A DNA stretch of 12,582 bases from Actinomycetota bacterium (GTDB lineage: Bacteria; Actinomycetota; Humimicrobiia; Humimicrobiales; Humimicrobiaceae). The position numbers and the translations under genes were made by a program. How positions within the stretch are numbered: position 1 is the first letter of the stretch; every line of letters starts with the position of its first letter. Positions 1-5,735 of this stretch are shown one piece after another. The DNA is taken from positions 1 through 12,582 of the forward strand of contig JACVJB010000008.1 of NCBI GenBank assembly GCA_015711775.1. Direction: 5' to 3'. Below the pieces are notes generated by a model, which worked only from the letters and a program-made list of their open reading frames with translations, did not search any database and was not told the origin of the DNA.

Positions 1-266
1 AAGTGGATAACTTCTTTTTAGAAAAGTTTTTAAATTTTTACAAATTTGAATAGATTTTAAAATGTCTTTTTAAAAACTCAGTGCTGGTATAAAAATAGTC
101 TTGTTTGAGCTTGCAATAGCAGTTGTAACTTCGTTCGCTATAGGCAGTCATGACAGAAGTATGCCACATGCTCGATTTCAATGTAGGCGCGCAAATAGGT
201 TTTTAAATGGATAAAACTTGGCGGCTTAAAAGTTGAAGATATAAAAGCGTATCGGCGCAAGTTATT
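1..266. other. Unassigned intergenic stretch downstream of the malic enzyme gene
   Basis: No convincing gene is seen here. Positions 1-95 are very AT-rich. Positions about 96-215 are visibly richer in G+C and have no stop for about 30 codons in at least one frame on each strand, but neither translation (for example the plus-strand run VVTSFAIGSHDRS or the minus-strand run MWHTSVMTAYSER) belongs to a family I recognise. The segment has short inverted repeats (ATAGC/GCTAT and GGCA/TGCC), and AACTTG near 217-222 pairs with CAAGTT near 258-263, just past the malic enzyme stop. It could be a remnant, a dispersed repeat or a structured RNA; this is unresolved. Confidence 0.3.
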
Positions 267-1490
267 CTACTGATTTCTTAATATGTTTTTTGCCCTGTAT
301 TCAATATAGTCAAGATCGGTATCTTTCGGCGCAACACCTGTCTGGACAGCGGCTCTTGCAACTGAAGTGGCAACCGCAGGAAGCACCTTTCTGTCAAAAG
401 GCTTGGGTATTATATAGTCGCTTCTTACGTCTTTCTCAACAATAGATGCTATTGCTTTTGCTGCAGCAAGCTTCATCTCCATATTTATATCAGTTGCGCA
501 TGCATCAAGCGCTCCCCTGAAAACTCCGGGGAATGCAAGCACATTGTTTACCTGGTTCGGGTAATCCGAACGGCCGGTAGCTATTATTTCTATTCCGATA
601 CTTTTTGCAAGCTCCACTTTTATTTCAGGCTCAGGATTTGCAAGAGCAAATATTATTGGCTTTTTGCTCATGGTTGACACCATTTCAGGAGTGAGCTGGT
701 TTGCTACAGACACTCCAATAAATACATGTGCGCCTGCCAGAGCATCTGAAAGGCTTCCTTTTATATTTCCGGGATTTGTCAGGGAAGCTATTTCAGTTTT
801 GGCAAAATTCAGGTCTTCCCTGTCTTTATATATTATGCCTTTAGTATCACATACAAGAATATTTTTTATGCCAAGACTCGCAAGTAGCTTAACAATTGAA
901 TGCCCGGCAGCTCCTGCGCCATTCATGACAACTTTTATATTATTCATGTCAAGATCATAGTACTTTAAAGCATTAAAAAGGCCCGCAAGCGTAACAATTG
1001 CGGTGCCGTGCTGGTCATCATGAAATATTACCATTTTTGTTTCTTTTTTGAGCCTTTCCTCAATTTCAAAACACCTGGGAGCCGAGATATCTTCAAGGTT
1101 AATTCCGGCAAAGGAAGGTTCCAGGAGCTTTACGGTCTCAACGATCGTATTATTATCCTGGCTCTCTATGCAGAGCGGAAATGCCGAAACACCTCCAAAC
1201 TGTTTAAAAAGCACGCATTTGCCCTCCATAACCGGCATTGCGGCTCTTGCTCCAATATTTCCAAGCCCAAGAACTGCAGAACCGTCAGAGACAACTGCAA
1301 TCATATTTGCCCTGGCAGTATAAGTGTTTAAAAGTGAAGGATCTTTCTGTATCTGTCTGCATGGCTCTGCCACGCCGGGAGAGTAAGCAAGCGCAAGATC
1401 ATGCTCATTTTCAGTAAATACTTTTGCCACTACATCAATTTTACCCTGTCTGTCTTTGTGCATTAAGAGCGATTCTTTATAAATATCCAT
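267..1490 (-). CDS. Malic enzyme, NAD(P)-dependent, decarboxylating
   Basis: This 407-residue protein is a short bacterial malic enzyme, which oxidatively decarboxylates malate to pyruvate with reduction of NAD(P) and a divalent metal. It is cytosolic and links the C4 acids to pyruvate. The N-terminal malic domain has the catalytic Tyr in AYSPGVAEP (Tyr36) and the catalytic Lys in MEGKCVLFK (Lys91). The metal-binding acids lie in NLEDISAPRCF (Glu133-Asp134) and FHDDQHGTA (about 157-164). The NAD-binding Rossmann glycine motif GAGAAG is at 191-196, and ATGRSDYPNQVNN (304-316) is a typical C-terminal signature. Length is normal for the single-unit form without a phosphotransacetylase domain. 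The start follows GGGG within AATGGGGTTTAA, and a good promoter lies about 100 bp upstream, so it is probably transcribed on its own. It ends in TAG. Coenzyme preference is not clear from the sequence. Confidence 0.95.
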   Translation of the reverse strand: MDIYKESLLMHKDRQGKIDVVAKVFTENEHDLALAYSPGVAEPCRQIQKDPSLLNTYTARANMIAVVSDGSAVLGLGNIGARAAMPVMEGKCVLFKQFGGVSAFPLCIESQDNNTIVETVKLLEPSFAGINLEDISAPRCFEIEERLKKETKMVIFHDDQHGTAIVTLAGLFNALKYYDLDMNNIKVVMNGAGAAGHSIVKLLASLGIKNILVCDTKGIIYKDREDLNFAKTEIASLTNPGNIKGSLSDALAGAHVFIGVSVANQLTPEMVSTMSKKPIIFALANPEPEIKVELAKSIGIEIIATGRSDYPNQVNNVLAFPGVFRGALDACATDINMEMKLAAAKAIASIVEKDVRSDYIIPKPFDRKVLPAVATSVARAAVQTGVAPKDTDLDYIEYRAKNILRNQ

Positions 1491-1584
1491 TTAAACCCCA
1501 TTCATAAAATTATATTAAATAATCGTTTCTGATAATAAAAACTGATATTTTTTTAAAGCTTTTCTGTTTTAAACAAACTAGTAA

Positions 1585-1612
1585 ATTATACCCTTAAAAA
1601 AGTAAATGGCAA
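1585..1612 (-). promoter_or_regulatory. Sigma-70-type promoter for the malic enzyme gene
   Basis: On the minus strand TTGCCA (1607-1612) is followed after 16 nt by a perfect TATAAT (1585-1590). Transcription would start near 1578, giving a leader of about 88 nt before the ATG at 1490. It lies in the 163-nt gap after the GGDEF/HD-GYP gene, which otherwise holds only AT-rich sequence and no clear hairpin terminator. Confidence 0.55.
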
Positions 1613-1653
1613 TGGTAAAACTCAAAAAGGAATTTAAAAGATTATTTAATGTG

Positions 1654-3123
1654 TTATGAAAAAAGGCTCAGATTTTCCTGGCGCTTCTGCATCATTTCAA
1701 TGAATTTACTGACAAGGCCGGGGTCAAACTGCTTTCTTGCAAATCTTTTCAGTTCCCGAAGAGCCTCATCAGAATTGACGGGCTTTTTATATGCTCTGCC
1801 GTAAACCATTGCATCATATGCTTCAGCTATTGCAATAATTCTTGAAATCAGGGGAATTTTACTCCCTTTTATGCGGTAAGGATAACCGGTTCCATCCCAG
1901 TTTTCATGATGCGCAAGTATTGCATCCGCTATCTGCGATAGCTGGGTTGAAGATTTTGCAATCCTGAATCCGATTTCAGGGTGCATCTTCATTATTTGCC
2001 ATTCGCTCTCTGCAAGTTTTGATTTTTTTTTGAGTATGTTTTTCTTAATTGCAACTTTCCCTATATTGTGGAAATCGGCAAGAAGGGCAAGATTGTCTGT
2101 TTCCGGTTTGGACAATTTTATAAATTTTGCAAAATCAAGGACAAGTTTTTTTACTCTTTCAGCCGATTCTGCTGATTCATAACTTTTAGCGCTCAGCTTT
2201 TTCTTTATTGAGGATATTATTGCATTGGATACTTTTTTACTCTGTATGAGCTTTTTCTGTTTCATCAAATCCTCTGCTTTTTTGACAACAGCATAAATAT
2301 TTTCAGAAGGTTTTTCCTTAATTGCATAACCTAGCGAAATATTTAAAGGTATTTCTCCGGAAGCAAGCTGCCTGCTTTTTGACTCAATTCTTAAAATTAT
2401 TTCCTGTACGCCATTTATATCTGTTTTGGGCAGAAGTATTACAAATTCATCTCCTCCCCATCTAGCAAGAATATCCTCTGCGCGGCATGAATCTTTTAAT
2501 ATTTTTGCAGTGCTTTTTAAAAGTTCGTCCCCCTGTTTATATCCAAAAGCATCGTTTACCAGCTTAAACCCGTCTATATCCCCAATTAGAACACTCAATG
2601 GAAGCTGTCTGGTTGTATTAAGCCTCTGAAGCTCTTCATCAAAATAGGACCTGTTATAAATGCCTGTCAGATTATCATGAAAACTTAAGTAAAGAAGTTT
2701 TTCTTCCGCACTTTTCTTTTCGGATATGTCGCGCAAAATAAGGGTGGTAAAAACACCTTTTTCAGACTCCCAGCCGGAAGCCGAAATTCCAAGAGCAATT
2801 TTTTCGCCTGATTTTTTCCTGCCCAGCACTTCAAAGAATTTATCTTTTGTCCTGTTTTTTACTTTATCATTAAAGGAAAGTATATCCTGCGGCAGTATAT
2901 GGCTTATTGATCTTCCAAGTATATCGGCAGAAGTGCAGCCAAACATTTTTTCAGCAGCTTTATTGAAATATACTGCCCTTCTTCTTGAGTCAGTCACTAT
3001 TATTGCATCTGCAACAATATTTGAGAGTGAATAGAATATGTCATCAAGCAGAAGTTCCCTTTTTTCCAGCCTGAATCTGGGCGTTATTTTTCTTACAGAT
3101 TCCCGGGTATTATTTGGGTTCAT
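1654..3123 (-). CDS. PAS-GGDEF-HD-GYP cyclic-di-GMP signalling protein with degenerate HD site
   Basis: This 489-residue protein has three domains. A PAS sensor domain spans about 27-138 (ADAIIVTDSRRRAVYFNKAAEKMFG, ending at RDISEKK). A GGDEF diguanylate cyclase follows at about 145-285, with an intact GGDEF at 223-227 and an RxxD inhibitory site (RAED, 214-217) five residues upstream. An HD-GYP domain spans about 312-475, with HHE at 405-407 and GYP at 413-415. No transmembrane segment is seen, so it is probably cytosolic. The cyclase half looks able to make c-di-GMP and to be product-inhibited. The phosphodiesterase half has lost ligands: the helix-one His is Ser320 in ESAESAERV, the HD Asp is Asn353 in FHNIGK, and the later Asp is Glu434 in IAEAYDAM. 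The gene starts 70 nt after the oapA stop, in the same direction, with only a weak ribosome-binding site. Confidence 0.93.
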   Translation of the reverse strand: MNPNNTRESVRKITPRFRLEKRELLLDDIFYSLSNIVADAIIVTDSRRRAVYFNKAAEKMFGCTSADILGRSISHILPQDILSFNDKVKNRTKDKFFEVLGRKKSGEKIALGISASGWESEKGVFTTLILRDISEKKSAEEKLLYLSFHDNLTGIYNRSYFDEELQRLNTTRQLPLSVLIGDIDGFKLVNDAFGYKQGDELLKSTAKILKDSCRAEDILARWGGDEFVILLPKTDINGVQEIILRIESKSRQLASGEIPLNISLGYAIKEKPSENIYAVVKKAEDLMKQKKLIQSKKVSNAIISSIKKKLSAKSYESAESAERVKKLVLDFAKFIKLSKPETDNLALLADFHNIGKVAIKKNILKKKSKLAESEWQIMKMHPEIGFRIAKSSTQLSQIADAILAHHENWDGTGYPYRIKGSKIPLISRIIAIAEAYDAMVYGRAYKKPVNSDEALRELKRFARKQFDPGLVSKFIEMMQKRQENLSLFS

Positions 3124-3193
3124 ATTTTAAACATTCACATAATTATTAAGGATTTACTTGCTAATAATATAACACAATTTTAAATAAAATAAT

Positions 3194-3769
3194 TCAATAA
3201 TTTTTGTTATTTTTTCTTTTTAGCCTGGATATAAAGGAGAGAAGATAAATTGCATAACCGGTTTTTAAAACTATGTCTTTGCTTTTTTTAAGAGCAATAT
3301 TTTTTCCGATGGCTTTTCCGCCCACTGTTACTGATGATATAAAACCGGCAATAGCAGCGCTGAGAAGGGCCTTCTCAAGGTCAGGATTACTGGTTAGAAG
3401 CCTGAAAACAATGGCAGCTCCCACAGCTCCGCTGATAATACCACATATATCCCCTACAACATCATTGCAAAAGTTTGATACCCTGTCCGCATTCTTTAAA
3501 AGCTTTGTTGCCTGTTTTGCACCTTTTATCCTGCCTGATGACATTGCATGAAAGGGTGCTTCAGGGGCTGCTGTTACAGCAACACCAATTACGTCAAAAA
3601 AAATGCCAATCAGAATGATTATCGTAAGTATTATTAAAGAAATTCATATACTCGCTTTAAGCAATATTGCTTCCGATATTAAGCTCAGGGCAACTGCAAG
3701 GAAAAAAGTCCATAGTGTTATGGCTATAATCCAGTGCTTTATCCTGTTTCTGGACTTTTTTAACTTCAC
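3194..3769 (-). pseudogene. oapA: OLE-associated membrane protein OapA, interrupted by an in-frame TGA
   Basis: Only the last 116 codons (ATG at 3544) are open, but the same frame runs without shift from GTG 3769 to the TAA at 3194, broken once by TGA at 3644-3646 (codon 42 of 191). The sequence before and after the stop is clearly one membrane protein: a hydrophobic segment near residues 13-32 (WIIAITLWTFFLAVALSL), a second near 44-62 (LIILTIIILIGIFFDV), then the soluble motif VAVTAAPEAPFHA. The conserved NADRVSNFCNDVVGDICG block and two further hydrophobic stretches follow. This arrangement and the full length of about 191 match OapA, which anchors OLE RNA to the membrane and is usually encoded right after it. 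The GTG (or the adjacent TTG) has AAAGGA upstream. A restart at 3544 would drop the first two membrane segments. The interruption may be a real nonsense mutation or a sequencing error. Confidence 0.8.
3644..3646 (-). other. In-frame TGA stop within oapA
   Basis: On the minus strand the reading frame is GCG AGT ATA TGA ATT TCT, between the first and second hydrophobic segments. Coding-like sequence continues in the same frame on both sides, so this is a point nonsense change and not a frameshift. TGA is a working stop elsewhere in the window (4914-4916 and 7997-7999), which argues against recoding to Trp or Gly. Confidence 0.8.
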
Positions 3770-3787
3770 CAAATAAATCCTTTACAA

Positions 3788-4362
3788 AGGGATGGCAATG
3801 CGATAAGTAAACTTTGCAGTTTAGGTCCAGTAGGATTTCCCAAACAGGTACTGAGTGTTACCACCCGAGCGGTTTCCCTTTAAACCGTTTCTATAGCGTC
3901 ACCGCATATAGGACTGGATTGCCACTAAAACCACACTGTAATCCCTACCGCATTTCTCATAAAGAGAACAGTCTAGGGGCTTTCCCCGACAGTCTTGCTG
4001 CCACTAGCCTCTTTAGCAATTACAGGTTTCCGGCCAGATACATTGTAATACTGTTGAGCTCATACAACATTACAGTTCGCAAGAAGCCTTTCCCCTGTAT
4101 CACGCAAGGCAGGCTACACTGCAACGCCTATCAAGCATTTGCAGGTTACCTTCAAATGCTGCTTTTTTACATTTGAAGTCTCCACGGAAACTGGGTCCAC
4201 GCCCATATGCCATTATGGATCGCCCACTTTCCTTAACCCCCAGGATCAACCCCCGACTGGGCGTCAGCAGCCAATCCCAGGGACTTCATACGTACGCCCT
4301 TGACGGATTTTTAGCCCCGTCTTCATGACGGCAAGTACTGACTAGAATACTGCGCCATCCAA
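3788..4362 (-). ncRNA. ole: OLE (Ornate Large Extremophilic) RNA
   Basis: A GC-richer block of about 575 nt sits directly upstream of oapA and is dense in paired elements. A closing stem joins 3790-3796 (GGATGGC) with 4354-4360 (GCCATCC), bringing the two ends together. Internal hairpins include 4150-4158 with 4170-4178 (nine pairs, CTTCAAATG/CATTTGAAG), 3976-3979 with 3984-3987 (GGGG/CCCC, flanked by GTC/GAC), 3870-3875 with 3882-3887 (CGGTTT/AAACCG) and 4302-4306 with 4317-4321 (GACGG/CCGTC). Known OLE RNAs are about 600 nt, lie just before the OapA gene and are bound by OapA at the membrane. They affect tolerance of cold, short alcohols and Mg2+ stress. The identification rests on size, structure density and the adjacent OapA; I did not align it to the OLE covariance model. 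The 5' end may reach about 4425 if the upstream promoter is used. Confidence 0.82.
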
Positions 4363-4434
4363 AAAAATTTTAAATTCCTGCCAAATCCTGCAATAAATTC
4401 CTGCTTTTAAAATCAGAGTAATTCACAGGATACG

Positions 4435-4461
4435 GATATATTATATCATAAAAAATGTCAA
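4435..4461 (-). promoter_or_regulatory. Probable promoter of the OLE RNA-oapA unit
   Basis: On the minus strand a perfect TTGACA (4456-4461) is followed after 15 nt by TATATC (4435-4440). A better -10 hexamer, TATAAT (4440-4445), is only 10 nt away, too close for the usual spacing. Transcription would begin near 4428, about 65 nt before the closing stem of OLE RNA. The -35 match is strong; the exact -10 is uncertain. Confidence 0.5.
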
Positions 4462-4552
4462 GGAATTATTAATTGCTGGTTTAGGTGTAAATTACATATT
4501 TTTTCAAATCATGAACAGCATAAAAATTTTTATTGAATTAAGCAAAAAATTC

Positions 4553-4581
4553 TTGTATATTTCAGTTTGATTTGCTATATA
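4553..4581 (+). promoter_or_regulatory. Probable promoter of the ferredoxin gene
   Basis: TTGTAT (4553-4558) and TATATA (4576-4581) are separated by 17 nt, placing the start of transcription near 4588 and giving a leader of about 44 nt. It is divergent from the OLE RNA promoter, with about 90 nt between the two -35 elements. Confidence 0.4.
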
Positions 4582-4631
4582 GATACAATACAAAAATAGC
4601 AAATTTACTATTTTATAAGAAAGGATGCCTA

Positions 4632-4823
4632 ATGGAAGTAAGAATAGACGAAGAACTTTGTACAGGTTGCGGACTTTGTGAAGAAACCTGCCCGGATATC
4701 TTCAAAATGGATGAAGATAAGGATATAGCAGTAGTTATAAAAACAGATTATGATGAGTATGACGAAGAGTGTATCCAGGAAGCAGTAGAAAGCTGCCCGT
4801 CCGAAGCAATTTCCACCGAGTAA
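4632..4823 (+). CDS. Single-cluster [4Fe-4S] ferredoxin
   Basis: This 63-residue acidic protein is a small soluble electron carrier. The cluster ligands are Cys10, Cys13 and Cys16 (ELCTGCGLCEETCP) plus Cys55 (ESCPSEAI), holding one [4Fe-4S] cluster. Cys20 and Cys47 are left over and sit where the Thermotoga maritima and Pyrococcus ferredoxins carry a disulfide, so the same bond is likely here (inference). I chose the ATG at 4632 because AGAAAGGA lies just upstream and MEVRIDEELC is the normal start of the family; an in-frame ATG at 4572 would add 20 unrelated residues. It is a single-gene unit with its own promoter and terminator. Its partner enzyme is not indicated; it is convergent with the flavin-reductase-like gene. 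Confidence 0.95.
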   Translation: MEVRIDEELCTGCGLCEETCPDIFKMDEDKDIAVVIKTDYDEYDEECIQEAVESCPSEAISTE

Positions 4824-4845
4824 TTTTATAAAATATTTTTGAATA

Positions 4846-4885
4846 AATAACCCTGAAGCAATAATTTGCGGCAGGGTTATTTTTA
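4846..4885 (+). terminator. Rho-independent terminator after the ferredoxin gene
   Basis: A perfect ten-base inverted repeat, AATAACCCTG (4846-4855) with CAGGGTTATT (4872-4881), encloses a loop that can pair further (GCAA/TTGC), and is followed by a T-run on the plus strand. On the minus strand the stem leads into TTATTTATTC, so it may also end transcription of the convergent flavin-reductase-like gene. Confidence 0.85.
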
Positions 4886-4913
4886 CTCATACGGCCTGGC
4901 GCTTGTAGCGTTT

Positions 4914-5480
4914 TCAGTTATTTTTTGAATAATACAGGCTCTGAAGTTTTCTTCCCATGCTGAAATACATATCATTTGCATAGCCCAGTACATTCATTTT
5001 TTCAATATCCGGTTCACCGCTACCGTCAATAAATCTGTCATCAATATGAGTGTTTATGACTTCTGCAAAAAACACTTCATGAGCGCTCATCACGCTTGAA
5101 CTTTTCACAACGCATTCAAGACATATCGGGCATTCCTTTATAAGGGAAACATCAATTTTATCTGCTGCAAATTTTGTAAGTTTTGTCATTTCAAACTTAT
5201 CGACTTTATTTCCATGGGTGTATCCACACATATCAACCTGCTTCATCATATCAACTGTTGCAATGCAAAGGCCGAATTCTTTTCTTTTTCTTATTATATT
5301 TGCCGAATATTTTTCCTTACCTATAGTTATATTTACCATATGCGGCCTGTATTCAACTATACCCACCCAGGAAAGAGGTATTATATTATCTGTTGAGCTG
5401 TTTTCTTTTTCTGCTCTGCACGTTGCAAGAGTTACAGGCAGGGGCAATACAAGATTTGAAATCTTTTTTAATGCCGTCAT
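4914..5480 (-). CDS. Flavin reductase-like FMN-binding protein
   Basis: This 188-residue protein fits the flavin-reductase-like FMN-binding family. The N-terminal PLPVTLATCRAE (13-24) and SWVGIVEYRPHMVNITI (37-53) form the start of the split-barrel fold. IRKRKEFGLCIAT (63-75) and MCGYTHGNKVDKFE (84-97) are the flavin-site signatures. Members are soluble and either reduce free flavin or use bound FMN for electron transfer; the exact substrate cannot be told here. No rubredoxin or iron-binding motif is fused to it. The start has a good ribosome-binding site (AGAGAGG) seven or so bases upstream. It stands alone, divergent from the FGGY kinase and convergent with the ferredoxin, and ends in TGA, the normal family length. 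The opposing ferredoxin is a possible electron donor, but only by position. Confidence 0.9.
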   Translation of the reverse strand: MTALKKISNLVLPLPVTLATCRAEKENSSTDNIIPLSWVGIVEYRPHMVNITIGKEKYSANIIRKRKEFGLCIATVDMMKQVDMCGYTHGNKVDKFEMTKLTKFAADKIDVSLIKECPICLECVVKSSSVMSAHEVFFAEVINTHIDDRFIDGSGEPDIEKMNVLGYANDMYFSMGRKLQSLYYSKNN

Positions 5481-5670
5481 GTTTACCTCTCTTTTAGTTG
5501 ATTTTAATTCTCAATCATTTATTTATATAATTTTAATAGATTAGAATGCATTGCGTTAAACTTTTTTTATTATAATACAAAAAGAATTTATAATTAAGGC
5601 AATTTATTGCATCGCCGGCAGTTAAAGCTACTGATGATTATTAAGATTGCTATACCCGTGGGTTAATCTT

Positions 5671-5698
5671 TTACCAAAACATGGTAAGCTAATATATT
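5671..5698 (+). promoter_or_regulatory. Probable FGGY kinase promoter overlapped by an inverted repeat
   Basis: TTACCA (5671-5676) and TATATT (5693-5698) are 16 nt apart and fit a sigma-70-type promoter. The -35 is also the left arm of a perfect repeat, TTACCA-AAACA-TGGTAA (5671-5687), a typical shape for a dimeric repressor or activator site. A second short repeat, ACCC-GT-GGGT, lies at about 5653-5662. No regulator gene is present in the window. Confidence 0.4.
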
Positions 5699-5735
5699 GA
5701 AATCTATAGTCAAAAAAAGCAGGGAAAGGTTTAAA

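Noticed and set aside
3194..3544. A self-standing 116-residue hypothetical membrane protein
   Set aside because: Conserved-looking protein sequence (GIFFDVIGVAVTAAPEAPFHA) continues upstream of the ATG in the same frame, so this is the C-terminal part of oapA and not a complete gene.
3644..3646. TGA recoded as Trp or Gly (alternative genetic code)
   Set aside because: TGA ends the flavin-reductase-like gene at normal length just before a terminator; reading through it there would run well into the antisense of the ferredoxin gene. Trp is encoded by TGG throughout.
3814..4176. Plus-strand open frame of 120 codons
   Set aside because: It lies antisense to the structured OLE RNA, has no ribosome-binding site, and its translation is rich in Cys, Pro, Tyr and Ser with no family features. 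The openness is due to the GC-richer RNA sequence.
3788..4362. Group II intron or rRNA fragment
   Set aside because: There is no reverse transcriptase, no recognisable domain V, and no rRNA signature sequence; the size and the adjacent OapA gene fit OLE RNA better.
5697..5735. Upstream ATG for the FGGY kinase
   Set aside because: It overlaps the predicted promoter -10, has no ribosome-binding site, and adds 13 residues not seen in the family; the ATG at 5736 has a good site.
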